This document shows positions 33,956-41,798 of a stretch of DNA of 64,000 nt, piece by piece. Under the pieces are notes generated by a model. It did not search any database, had not been told where the DNA came from, and was given only the letters and a program-made list of their open reading frames with translations. A program made the position numbers and the translations under genes. Position 1 is the stretch's first letter. Every line of letters starts with the position of its first letter. Source of the DNA: Cedecea selenatireducens (GTDB taxonomy: Bacteria; Pseudomonadota; Gammaproteobacteria; Enterobacterales; Enterobacteriaceae); NCBI RefSeq assembly GCF_042138895.1, contig NZ_JBHIKW010000008.1:1-64000 (forward strand), given 5' to 3'.

Positions 33956-34526
33956 GATTGTCCGCCGGGATCATACGCACCGGGATGGTCTGCAAATCCC
34001 ATTTCCAGCTTTCGGTCGTGGGGCTGACGGGAATCAGTTCGATGCAGCGGGTAGGGCAAGGATCGACACAGAGGTTACAGCCCGTGCACTGGTCGCTAAT
34101 CACGGTGTGCATGGCGCGGGTCGCGCCGACGATGGCGTCAACGGGGCAGGCCTGAATGCATTTTGTGCAGCCGATGCAGTTCGCTTCGTCAATCACGGCC
34201 AGCATTCGCACCGGCTCTGCGGCGGTGGCGTCGCCGTCAATCGGCTGAGGTTCTACGTTCAGGGCGGTAGCAATTTTCAGCATCACGGCTTCGCCGCCGG
34301 GCGCGCATAAATTGATTTTCGCGCCCTGATTACCTACGGCTTCCGCATAAGGGCGGCAGCCGGGATAGCCGCACTGGCCGCACTGGCTTTGCGGCAGCAG
34401 TTCGTCAATGCGGTCGACAATGGGGTCTTCTTCCACTTCGAAGCGGCGAGAGGCATAGCCAAGGATCAGGCCGAACAGCAGCCCCATCAGCGTGACCGAG
34501 ATAATAGCCATCCACAACGTTGTCAT
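33948..34526 (-). CDS. rsxB: Electron transport complex subunit RsxB
   Basis: This Fe-S subunit of 192 residues has an N-terminal membrane helix. It is followed by the Fe4S4 domain CGQCGYPGCRPYAEA and two ferredoxin motifs (CIGCTKCIQACP, CTGCNLCVDPCP). It passes electrons to the membrane subunits. Its start overlaps the rsxA stop by one base. Confidence 0.98.
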   Translation of the reverse strand: MTTLWMAIISVTLMGLLFGLILGYASRRFEVEEDPIVDRIDELLPQSQCGQCGYPGCRPYAEAVGNQGAKINLCAPGGEAVMLKIATALNVEPQPIDGDATAAEPVRMLAVIDEANCIGCTKCIQACPVDAIVGATRAMHTVISDQCTGCNLCVDPCPTRCIELIPVSPTTESWKWDLQTIPVRMIPADNHA

Positions 34527-35107
34527 CAGAACTTCACCAGCCCGCTAAAGCCCATAAAGGCGAGGGCCATCAGGCCTGCGGTGACCAGCGCGATAGCGTT
34601 ACCGCGAAACGGCGCCGGAATATCGGCCACGACCATACGCTCGCGAATAGCGGCAAACAGCACCATCACCAGCGAGAAGCCCAGCGCGGCGGAAAAGCCG
34701 TACACCGCAGACTGCAGGAAGTTATGGCCGAGGTTAATATTAAGCAGCGCCACGCCGAGCACGGCGCAGTTGGTGGTAATCAGCGGCAGGAAGATACCCA
34801 GCAGGCGATAAAGCGCCGGGCTGGTCTTGCGTACCACCATCTCGGTGAACTGAACGACGACCGCGATAACCAGAATAAAGGCCAGCGTGCGCAGATAAAT
34901 CAAGTCCAGCGGCACGAGGATAAGTTCGTCAATGATCCAGGCAAAAATAGAGGCGAGCGTCATCACGAAGGTCGTGGCAAGCCCCATCCCGATGGCACTT
35001 TCCAGCTTTTTGGAAACTCCCATAAACGGACACAGGCCAAGGAACTTCACTAACACGAAGTTATTGACGAGGACGGTACCAACGAAGAGCAGCAAGTAAT
35101 CTGACAT
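34526..35107 (-). CDS. rsxA: Electron transport complex subunit RsxA
   Basis: This membrane subunit of 193 residues has about six helices (NqrE-like), with the conserved NNFVLVKFLGLCPFMGVSK near the N-terminus, where the family holds an intramembrane 2Fe-2S cysteine. It is the first gene of rsxABCDGE-nth. Confidence 0.98.
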   Translation of the reverse strand: MSDYLLLFVGTVLVNNFVLVKFLGLCPFMGVSKKLESAIGMGLATTFVMTLASIFAWIIDELILVPLDLIYLRTLAFILVIAVVVQFTEMVVRKTSPALYRLLGIFLPLITTNCAVLGVALLNINLGHNFLQSAVYGFSAALGFSLVMVLFAAIRERMVVADIPAPFRGNAIALVTAGLMALAFMGFSGLVKF

Positions 35108-35184
35108 GATTCGACCTGAAACAAAAAAAGCCGCCTATTATCGACTAATCGGCGGGCGGCGACAACGGGCTATCTATAGGGTTA

Positions 35185-35625
35185 TTACGGGTTAATGAAG
35201 GTCTGCTTCACTCGCTTAGAACGCTTCAAATAAGGCACCAGTAATGCGGCGGCGAGCAGGGAAGGCAGCAGCAGCTGTACGGCAACCTTGTCACTGACCG
35301 GTGAAAACGCAAAAGATTTAATCGCCAGCAGGACGGTAAGCAGCAGCCAGAGAATATAATGGCGCACTACGTTTTTGCGGCGTTTAAAGAAGGCGATGGT
35401 CAGCCAGAGCGTGTAGGCCCACATCGCCATCGCGCAGCCAACGGACAGGCTGAACAACAGCGTTGTTTTGGCGTCCGCGCTGCCCAGAGCCTGACGGGCT
35501 TCCGGGGAAAGAATCATCATCAGGAAACTTAGCAGCGCCACGGAGCTGCTGAGCAACGACATCAGCAGCCAGGCCAGCGGGGCAAGCAGCCAGCCAGCAA
35601 TACGCGGGGGTTGGGTCGTCGTCAT
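35185..35625 (-). CDS. ydgK: DUF2569 inner-membrane protein YdgK
   Basis: The 146-residue protein has four predicted membrane helices. The N-terminal PPRIAGWLLAPLAWLLM and the central YTLWLTIAFFKRRK are typical of YdgK. It lies upstream of rsxA as in E. coli. Function unknown. Confidence 0.93.
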   Translation of the reverse strand: MTTTQPPRIAGWLLAPLAWLLMSLLSSSVALLSFLMMILSPEARQALGSADAKTTLLFSLSVGCAMAMWAYTLWLTIAFFKRRKNVVRHYILWLLLTVLLAIKSFAFSPVSDKVAVQLLLPSLLAAALLVPYLKRSKRVKQTFINP

Positions 35626-35704
35626 GTTTCCTCCCGATTTAAGAATATGGTGAATAAAGCGGGGGGATTATAAGGGATTTTGCCGCTAATGCTACTCGCA
35701 GCGG

Positions 35705-35938
35705 CTATTGAACGTAACGCCAGACCGTTTTAGGCACGCATCCCAGGTCGAAAAGTCTTCCGCCGGAGGCCAGTTCAGCCCTGCGGTGATCCGCCGCCCG
35801 GTACATATTCATGATCTCATGGCTGTCCGTGAGGGTGTAATTCAGGTGGTCAAACAGCTTTTCCAGATTTTCCTGAGAGCTGATTTTGCGGAATTTCATC
35901 AGGTAATCCAGGGCACTGAGCGGGGATACATTTTCCAT
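35705..35938 (-). CDS. cnu: Cnu (YdgT), Hha-family H-NS/StpA partner
   Basis: This 77-residue all-helical protein has LMKFRKISSQENLEKLFDHL and the strongly conserved MYRAADHRRAELASGGRLFD block that contacts H-NS. It modulates H-NS silencing and binds near oriC in E. coli. The N-terminus is about six residues longer than in E. coli and no good ribosome site precedes the ATG, so the true start is uncertain. I find no blr gene beside it. Confidence 0.94.
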   Translation of the reverse strand: MENVSPLSALDYLMKFRKISSQENLEKLFDHLNYTLTDSHEIMNMYRAADHRRAELASGGRLFDLGCVPKTVWRYVQ

Positions 35939-36268
35939 AGAGTGTATAAATAATAAATAATGTTCGGGTAAGGGAGAAGCGATGATAAGCGCAAATGAGG
36001 CAGCGGCTTAGCGCTATTATTAACCGACGGAATAATTAGGAGTTTTCTTTGCATTTGCCAGGAATATCACGGCAGGGAACACATAAATCCTCCTTGCTTT
36101 TAATTTACTAGTTTAAATAAATGCTTTATTTAAAGCCACAATAAATATCAGGCTAATTAGCAATAATGGCGGTCTTTTGCCTGGCAAATACGCAATCCAG
36201 AAACTTGCGGTTGTCGCCGGGCGGGGGATAAGGTGAAATGCCGGAGTTCATTACAGAGAGGAAGACAA
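35939..36268. other. Divergent promoter region cnu / ydgJ
   Basis: This AT-rich stretch contains a 10-bp perfect inverted repeat, TTTAAATAAA-TGC-TTTATTTAAA (36112-36134). A strong AAGGAGG on the minus strand (about 36089-36095) is followed by two overlapping tiny frames. The E. coli small-protein gene blr, expected here, is not seen. Confidence 0.5.
36020..36082 (-). CDS. Candidate tiny ORF (20 aa) with strong ribosome site upstream of cnu
   Basis: AAGGAGG is followed after 6 nt by GTG, opening a 20-residue frame (MFPAVIFLANAKKTPN and so on). An overlapping ATG two bases upstream gives only MCSLP (36067-36084). A short leader peptide controlling cnu, or a small hydrophobic protein, is possible. 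Only the ribosome site supports it. Confidence 0.25.
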   Translation of the reverse strand: MFPAVIFLANAKKTPNYSVG

Positions 36269-37309
36269 ATGAGTGATACCATCCGCGTCGGGCTTATCGG
36301 TTACGGTTATGCCAGTAAGACTTTTCATGCGCCGCTGATTTCCGGTACGCCAGGAATGATCCTCGCAGCAGTATCCAGCAGCGATGCCGAAAAGGTGCAC
36401 GCTGACTGGCCGGGTATGACGGTCGTTTCCGATCCTCAGCACCTGTTTAAGGACCCCTCTATCGATCTCATTGTCATTCCTACCCCGAATGATACCCACT
36501 TTCCGCTAGCCAAAGCGGCGCTTGAAGCCGGGAAGCATGTGGTTGTCGACAAGCCGTTTACCGTGACGCTTTCGCAGGCAAGGGAGCTGGACGCGCTGGC
36601 CAAAAAAACAGGCCTGCTGCTCTCCGTGTTCCACAATCGCCGCTGGGATAGCGATTTCCTGACGGTGAAAAATCTGCTGACCGAAGGAACGCTTGGCGAA
36701 GTGGCTTATTTTGAATCCCACTTTGACCGCTACCGCCCGCAGGTCCGTAACCGCTGGCGCGAGCAGGCGGGCGTCGGCAGCGGCATCTGGTACGATCTAG
36801 GGCCGCACCTGCTGGACCAGGCCATCAACCTGTTTGGGCTTCCCGTCAGCCTGACCGTTGACCTCGCTCAGCTCCGGGCCGGGGCGCAGGCGACCGACTA
36901 CTTCCATGCCGTGCTGGCTTACCCGCAGCGTCGTGTGGTGTTGCACGGCACGTTGCTGGCGGCGGCGGAAACCGCACGCTATATCGTGCACGGCACTCGC
37001 GGCAGCTACATTAAGTACGGCCTCGATCCGCAGGAGGATCGCCTGAAGGCCGGAGAGCGTCTGCCACAGGAGGACTGGGGCTACGACATGCGCGACGGCG
37101 TGCTGACCCTGGCACAGGGCGAACTTATGGACGAGCAAACGCTGCTGACGGTTCCCGGCAACTATCCGGCTTACTACGCGGGCATCCGCGATGCGCTCAC
37201 CGGCAAAGGGGAAAACCCTGTCCCGGCGGCCCAGGCGATTCAGGTCATGGAGCTAATTGAACTGGGCATGGAGTCCGCGAAAAAGCGCGCGACGCTTAAC
37301 CTTGCCTGA
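36269..37309 (+). CDS. ydgJ: Gfo/Idh/MocA-family oxidoreductase YdgJ
   Basis: This NAD(P)-dependent dehydrogenase has 346 residues. The Rossmann motif GLIGYGYASK is at the N-terminus and the EKP-like cofactor motif is DKPFTVTLSQA (about 95). The C-terminal alpha/beta domain carries GIWYDLGPHLLDQA. The start MSDTIRVGL has AGAGGAAG upstream. A GTG 36 bases earlier is rejected because the E. coli N-terminus is matched without it. The substrate is not established. Confidence 0.96.
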   Translation: MSDTIRVGLIGYGYASKTFHAPLISGTPGMILAAVSSSDAEKVHADWPGMTVVSDPQHLFKDPSIDLIVIPTPNDTHFPLAKAALEAGKHVVVDKPFTVTLSQARELDALAKKTGLLLSVFHNRRWDSDFLTVKNLLTEGTLGEVAYFESHFDRYRPQVRNRWREQAGVGSGIWYDLGPHLLDQAINLFGLPVSLTVDLAQLRAGAQATDYFHAVLAYPQRRVVLHGTLLAAAETARYIVHGTRGSYIKYGLDPQEDRLKAGERLPQEDWGYDMRDGVLTLAQGELMDEQTLLTVPGNYPAYYAGIRDALTGKGENPVPAAQAIQVMELIELGMESAKKRATLNLA

Positions 37310-37313
37310 AAAT

Positions 37314-37338
37314 AACCCTCACCGTAGAGGTGAGGGTT
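37314..37338. terminator. Bidirectional terminator ydgJ / ShlB-like gene
   Basis: AACCCTCACC and GGTGAGGGTT form a 10-bp perfect stem with a 5-nt loop, with T-rich flanks on both sides. Confidence 0.88.
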
Positions 37339-37344
37339 TTATCT

Positions 37345-39060
37345 TTAATGCAGATTATTAAAGTTGTAGGTAAAGGTCAGGCTAAAGCGAACGTCCCGGC
37401 GGCTGCTGTCGCTGGGTAAATCCGCCAGCGGCCTGGCCGCCTCAACGGACACGGAGTAGTGTCGGCTGTCGCCCACCATTACCCCGGTGGCGATAGAAGC
37501 CAGGCGCTGGTGGCGGAAACCTCGCTGATTGAACCAGGTCTGGGCGGTGTCGGCGACGACATAAGGCTGCACCGTGTTAATCCAGACGCCCTTATCGAGG
37601 CTATGGAGATAGCGCATTTCAATCTGCCCGCCGTAGCCATAATCCCCGCTTGCCTCACCGTCAGGGTAGCCCCGGCCATAACGCTGGGCGCCAAAGCTAA
37701 CCCGCTCGGCTTCGGGCAAATTATTATTAGACCAGTCCCCCTCAAGCGAGGTGCTTAATTTCCAGCGTTCGGCCACCATCCATGCCGCATCGGTATTCGC
37801 CTTCCAGCGGGTGAAGTTAAGATTGGTATTAGAACCCTGGGTCACGCTTGCCCCCAGGGAGTCAATACCTTTGCGCAGGGTCAGACGCGCGCTCCAGTTA
37901 GCTTTCTCGTATTCGCGGTAGCCCCAGGCCGAAAACTCTGCTGCCGGGTAGCGTGCACGCTGGGTGACGGTAGGCAAATCAATTGTGTTGCCGAAGCCGC
38001 TGGCGCGCAGCGCATAATCGTCGCGCTTATCGACATAATCCAGCCCGCCGCTGACCGAAAATTGCTTCTTGCGCTCAAGCAGCAGCGGGTAGCTGAAGGC
38101 TATCCCCCCGGTGTACTGGGTGGTTTTTTCCTTTGCATCGATAGAAATGTTCTGCGGCAGATAAAGCAGCGGGGTGTAATCGCGTGGATCTTCGCGATAG
38201 AAGCTGCCTTTTAGCTGCATGAGTAACCCGTTATCGGTGAGATATTGCTGATAGTTGGCGCCAAAGTAGGTTTTTTTGGTGCCGCTATCCAACGGAACAA
38301 GCGTGGCAAGCCCCAACTGATCGCCGTGGCTGGTGAGGTTGCTGAGCGTGCCGTTAATCAGCGCCAGATTTGAACCTTTACGGGTATCTATCGTGGAGGA
38401 GATATCCCAGATATGAGGCTGCGTGGCGTCAACTTTCATATCGGCCGCGCCATAAATGTTATCTGGCAACGCGACGTTAGCCTCGACTTTGGTGGCCGGC
38501 GTGCGCTGCATTAGCAGGCTGTAGCGATCGAACGTCGCCTGGCTGAGCGGCTTTTCGTTCATCATTAAAGCCGACAGGCGGCTTAAGCGCTCGCTGGTAC
38601 TGGCGTTGTCGCTGTTGATATTGCTGTGCGCGATGTATCCCTCAACCAGCACAATACGCACCGTGCCATCGTGGAAGTTATCGCTCGGCAGGTAAGCGTA
38701 GGAAAGCGGCAGGCCGTCCTGCTGATAGCGTTGGGTAATGCCGTTGGTTAATGCCACCAGCTGCGACAGCGGCACTGTTTTACCTACCAGCGGCATAAAC
38801 GGCTGAACCAGCGAGTCAAGCTTGTAGCGCGTCCCGCCAATAAATTGCAGATGTTTCACCGTAATTGGCGTCTGTGGAGTGAGCTGTGGCACCGGCAGGG
38901 CGGTTTTCACCTCGGGCTGCTTTTGTTGAGCAACCGGGACGGCAAGCGAGCGAGCGGCTTTAGCAGGGTTATTAGGGTCGATTAGCGTGGGGGACATATC
39001 AGCGTAGCTGATACTCAGAGTTGCTCCGTACAGCAGCAGTATACCCAGACGATTGTCCAT
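37345..39060 (-). CDS. ShlB/FhaC/HecB-type outer-membrane transporter (TpsB)
   Basis: This is a two-partner secretion transporter of 571 residues. An N-terminal signal peptide (to about A20) and proline-rich linker are followed by one clear POTRA domain (about 66-145: ITVKHLQFIGG through VRIVLVEGYI). A 16-strand barrel-type C-terminal half follows, with the conserved RGYPDGEASGDYG segment (the RGY motif of loop L6 in Omp85/TpsB proteins) and a C-terminal aromatic strand ending YNFNNLH. It lies downstream of the glycine-rich lipoprotein gene, its likely substrate, with a terminator between. The POTRA/barrel call is firm; the cargo is inferred from adjacency. Confidence 0.9.
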   Translation of the reverse strand: MDNRLGILLLYGATLSISYADMSPTLIDPNNPAKAARSLAVPVAQQKQPEVKTALPVPQLTPQTPITVKHLQFIGGTRYKLDSLVQPFMPLVGKTVPLSQLVALTNGITQRYQQDGLPLSYAYLPSDNFHDGTVRIVLVEGYIAHSNINSDNASTSERLSRLSALMMNEKPLSQATFDRYSLLMQRTPATKVEANVALPDNIYGAADMKVDATQPHIWDISSTIDTRKGSNLALINGTLSNLTSHGDQLGLATLVPLDSGTKKTYFGANYQQYLTDNGLLMQLKGSFYREDPRDYTPLLYLPQNISIDAKEKTTQYTGGIAFSYPLLLERKKQFSVSGGLDYVDKRDDYALRASGFGNTIDLPTVTQRARYPAAEFSAWGYREYEKANWSARLTLRKGIDSLGASVTQGSNTNLNFTRWKANTDAAWMVAERWKLSTSLEGDWSNNNLPEAERVSFGAQRYGRGYPDGEASGDYGYGGQIEMRYLHSLDKGVWINTVQPYVVADTAQTWFNQRGFRHQRLASIATGVMVGDSRHYSVSVEAARPLADLPSDSSRRDVRFSLTFTYNFNNLH

Positions 39061-39099
39061 AGTGAGCTCCCTTAACTGCGCAGCGAAGAAATTGCTGTG

Positions 39100-39132
39100 A
39101 AAAAAGTGCTCCCGCCGTTAACGCGGGAGCAC
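39100..39132 (-). terminator. Intrinsic terminator inside the secretion operon
   Basis: On the minus strand GTGCTCCCGC and GCGGGAGCAC form a 10-bp perfect stem followed by six T. It lies 40 bases before the transporter start codon. Partial read-through would give much more cargo than transporter. Confidence 0.85.
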
Positions 39133-39149
39133 GTGTGCCCTGGAAAGCA

Positions 39150-40337
39150 CTATTTAGTTTTCAGAAGGCCGCCGACCGCGCCGGTAATCCCGGCCTGCTG
39201 GCCTGAACTTGTGTTGCTCCCTGTCGCGCTGGCGCTAACGTTGGTGGTTAACGAAGAGGTCAGGCCGTTAACGGTGGTGCCGAGGTTAGTCACCAGACCA
39301 TTACCGCCGATCCCGAGCGAACCGGATGCGCCCGCCGAAACGGAGCCTGAGCTACCGCTGCCGCCGGTTTGCACCGGTTTCACCAATGCGCCGCTATCCG
39401 TGACTGCCTGTCCGGTGTTTTGCACCACCTGACCCAGGCCGCCGAGAGAAGGGTTACTGCCGCTGATGTTACTCCCCAGTCCGCTCACTGTACCGCCAGC
39501 GGAAGTCAGCAGGTTGCTCACCGGCGTGCCTAAACCGGTTGCGCCGCCAACGGCCTGAGTCGCTTTCTGGGTGTCGGCGAGCGTGGTGTTAACCAGACCC
39601 GTCGCGCCGGTTGTCAAATTAGAAACTCCTGGACTCTGTACCGTTTGGGTAAGGGCGTTGCCCGCGCCGGTGACAACCTGTCCTGTGGTATTAACCAGCC
39701 CGCCTGCCGCGCCGGTCAATCCACCCGCCGGCGTATTGGCGGTTGAGCTTGCCAGGTTTGATCCTATTGCGGAAACCGTGGTGCCAAGCCCTGACACGGC
39801 GGTGGTAGAACCCGTCAGCGTAGTGCCCAGTCCGTTAGGGTTGTTCGCATTGCCAAGTCCGTTGGCTACGCCACTACCGACGGTTGAAATTGCGGTTCCC
39901 GTGCCGCCGACGGCCACGGCAACCGTTGAGGTTACTGGATTATTAACCGGTAGCTGAGACGCTACGCCGCTGACCGTGCTGCCTACGCCGCCTACTGCAC
40001 CGCCCACGTCTTTGACGACGTTATTCCCGGCGCTGTTAGAAACGGTTGTGCCGCCGCCAGTTCCTCCGCCGCCGGTACCGCCACCGCCAGTACCGCCGCC
40101 AGAGCCCCCACCGCCAGTTCCGGTTCCTCCACCGGAGCCTGAACCGCCACCGTTACCGCCAGAACCAGAACCGCCACCGCCGTTGTTTGCAGTGTCGGTG
40201 CCAGTGGTACCGGCAGACCCGGCCGTTTTCGCCGTATTGTGCGAACTGCCGCCGCCGCCGCTACAGGCGGACAGGGAGAATGCGAGAAGTACCGCCATCG
40301 CAATTGCGCTGAGGCGGCCAATGTTATTTGAGCGCAT
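39150..40337 (-). CDS. Glycine-rich collagen-like lipoprotein, putative cargo of the ShlB-type transporter
   Basis: The 395-residue protein has a lipoprotein signal (lipobox LSAC, C25) followed by SGGGGSS. Residues about 50-110 are an extreme Gly/Ser/Thr repeat (GGGTGGGGTGG type). The remaining about 285 residues are low-complexity and built of Gly, Val, Thr, Asn, Ala and Ser, with recurring GLGTTV, VVNTTGQVVTGAG and TNLGTTVNGL units and almost no charged or aromatic residues. It lacks the N-terminal TPS (haemagglutinin-activity) domain of ordinary cargo proteins. It ends GLLKTK. Surface display or biofilm matrix function is an inference. Confidence 0.82.
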   Translation of the reverse strand: MRSNNIGRLSAIAMAVLLAFSLSACSGGGGSSHNTAKTAGSAGTTGTDTANNGGGGSGSGGNGGGSGSGGGTGTGGGGSGGGTGGGGTGGGGTGGGTTVSNSAGNNVVKDVGGAVGGVGSTVSGVASQLPVNNPVTSTVAVAVGGTGTAISTVGSGVANGLGNANNPNGLGTTLTGSTTAVSGLGTTVSAIGSNLASSTANTPAGGLTGAAGGLVNTTGQVVTGAGNALTQTVQSPGVSNLTTGATGLVNTTLADTQKATQAVGGATGLGTPVSNLLTSAGGTVSGLGSNISGSNPSLGGLGQVVQNTGQAVTDSGALVKPVQTGGSGSSGSVSAGASGSLGIGGNGLVTNLGTTVNGLTSSLTTNVSASATGSNTSSGQQAGITGAVGGLLKTK

Positions 40338-40780
40338 AGCAATACTCCACTATTAGCACGCCGGACGGCGTATTAATAAGTGTATGGCGTATTTGAATCG
40401 CTGCCACATCACTGGTCATTTAATATGAATTTAAATTTCCAAATGAGAGTTTCGTCTTATTTTTATGCTTTGCTGGCTAATATTAAAAGGGTTAAGCTGA
40501 TGTTTATCAATTATTTATATTTTTACCATCAGGTAAAAATATAAATAATAAATTCACCTTGATTTACGCTGTTTTGTCTTCTTTAAATAGTTTTAAATTA
40601 AGCGTGACTGCATTCTTAATTTAGTTTTAGTTGTGCTACATCTCCGGCGTTTCGCTTTTTGATAAATAATCACGCGGCTTCAGCTTATTTTTTGGCACGT
40701 TGCAGAATTGTTAGCTCGCCAGCGCGGCCAATTTGTTGCAAAGTAAAAGCCAAAATGACGTTACACAGACAGAGGACAGG
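40338..40780. other. AT-rich divergent region upstream of the secretion operon
   Basis: There is no gene in 440 bases. Composition is much more AT-rich than the flanks. It must contain the promoters of the lipoprotein gene (minus) and the YfeH-like gene (plus). Its main feature is the perfect 17-bp inverted repeat at 40511-40548. Confidence 0.5.
40511..40548. repeat. Perfect 17-bp inverted repeat with 4-nt loop
   Basis: TTATTTATATTTTTACC (40511-40527), loop ATCA, then its exact complement GGTAAAAATATAAATAA (40532-40548). It may be a cruciform-forming operator or a hairpin in the long leader of the lipoprotein mRNA. Confidence 0.75.
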
Positions 40781-41779
40781 ATGGGTTGGCTGCAAAAACT
40801 AAAAATTGATAACTTTTTACTGGTAATGATTGGCGTGGTGATCGTGGCGTCGCTATTCCCCTGTGAGGGGATTGTGAAGACCGGGTTTGAATACCTGACG
40901 ACCTTTGCGATTGCGCTTCTCTTCTTTATGCATGGGGCAAAGCTCTCCCGCGATGCCATCATGGCGGGGATGGGGCACTGGAAACTCCATTTAGTGGTTT
41001 TCCTCAGTACCTTTGCGCTGTTCCCGCTGCTGGGGCTGGCGATGGGCTTTCTCTCGCCTGCGATCCTCAGTCAGCCGCTTTATATGGGCTTCCTGTATCT
41101 TTGTGCGTTACCAGCCACGGTGCAATCGGCCATTGCCTTTACCTCCGTTGCCGGGGGCAATGTGGCCGCAGCGGTGTGTAGCGCGTCTGCCTCGAGCATC
41201 CTGGGTATTTTCCTCTCGCCAGTCCTGGTCGGCGCGCTTATGCAGACTCAGGAAGGCTCTACCGATACGCTGCACGCCATTGGCAAAATTATCATGCAGC
41301 TGATGGTGCCGTTTGTTATCGGCCATCTCTCCCGCCCGCTGATCGGCAAATGGGTGGATCGTCATAAAAAGCTGATTGGCCTGACCGATCGCTCGTCCAT
41401 TCTGCTGGTGGTTTACGTGGCGTTCAGCGAAGCGGTAGTCGAGGGAATTTGGCACCAGGTGAACGGCTTCTCGCTGCTGATGGTTCTGGTTTGCTCGCTG
41501 GTACTGCTGGCGATTGTGCTGGTGGTGAATACCCTGGCGGCCCGGCTGTTAGGGTTTAATACGGCCGATGAGATAACCATCGTTTTCTGTGGCTCGAAGA
41601 AAAGCCTGGCCAACGGCGTGCCGATGGCAAACGTGCTCTTCCCGGCCAGCGCGGTGGGGATGATGGTGCTGCCGCTGATGATTTTCCACCAGATCCAGCT
41701 GATGGTTTGTGCGGTCCTGGCCCAGCGCTATGCCCGCAAAACGGCGGAAGAAAAACGGCAGCTGGAATCAGCGTCCTGA
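40781..41779 (+). CDS. YfeH-family bile acid:sodium symporter-like transporter
   Basis: This inner-membrane protein of 332 residues has about ten helices in the BASS/SBF_like fold, very like E. coli YfeH. Shared blocks are ALLFFMHGAKLSRDAI, LPATVQSAIAFTSVAGGNVA, FCGSKKSLANGVPMANVLFP and MIFHQIQLMVCAVLA. The ATG at 40781 with GAGGACAGG upstream gives the YfeH N-terminus; an in-frame start 48 bases earlier is less likely. The natural substrate is unknown. E. coli has no gene at this spot, so it is accessory here or a relocated copy. Confidence 0.88.
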   Translation: MGWLQKLKIDNFLLVMIGVVIVASLFPCEGIVKTGFEYLTTFAIALLFFMHGAKLSRDAIMAGMGHWKLHLVVFLSTFALFPLLGLAMGFLSPAILSQPLYMGFLYLCALPATVQSAIAFTSVAGGNVAAAVCSASASSILGIFLSPVLVGALMQTQEGSTDTLHAIGKIIMQLMVPFVIGHLSRPLIGKWVDRHKKLIGLTDRSSILLVVYVAFSEAVVEGIWHQVNGFSLLMVLVCSLVLLAIVLVVNTLAARLLGFNTADEITIVFCGSKKSLANGVPMANVLFPASAVGMMVLPLMIFHQIQLMVCAVLAQRYARKTAEEKRQLESAS

Positions 41780-41798
41780 CGCCGGCTGCCGGTACTCG

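Noticed and set aside
36233..36268. Upstream GTG start for YdgJ
   Set aside because: It adds twelve residues absent from the family and runs through the ribosome binding site of the ATG at 36269.
40030..40200. Short DNA repeats resembling a CRISPR or microsatellite array
   Set aside because: They are in-frame GGN-type codon repeats of the glycine-rich protein, without conserved repeat/spacer structure.
39976..40356. Proline-rich frame opposite the glycine-rich lipoprotein
   Set aside because: Gly codons read in antisense give Pro runs. There is no start context of its own and the lipobox-containing minus frame explains the DNA.
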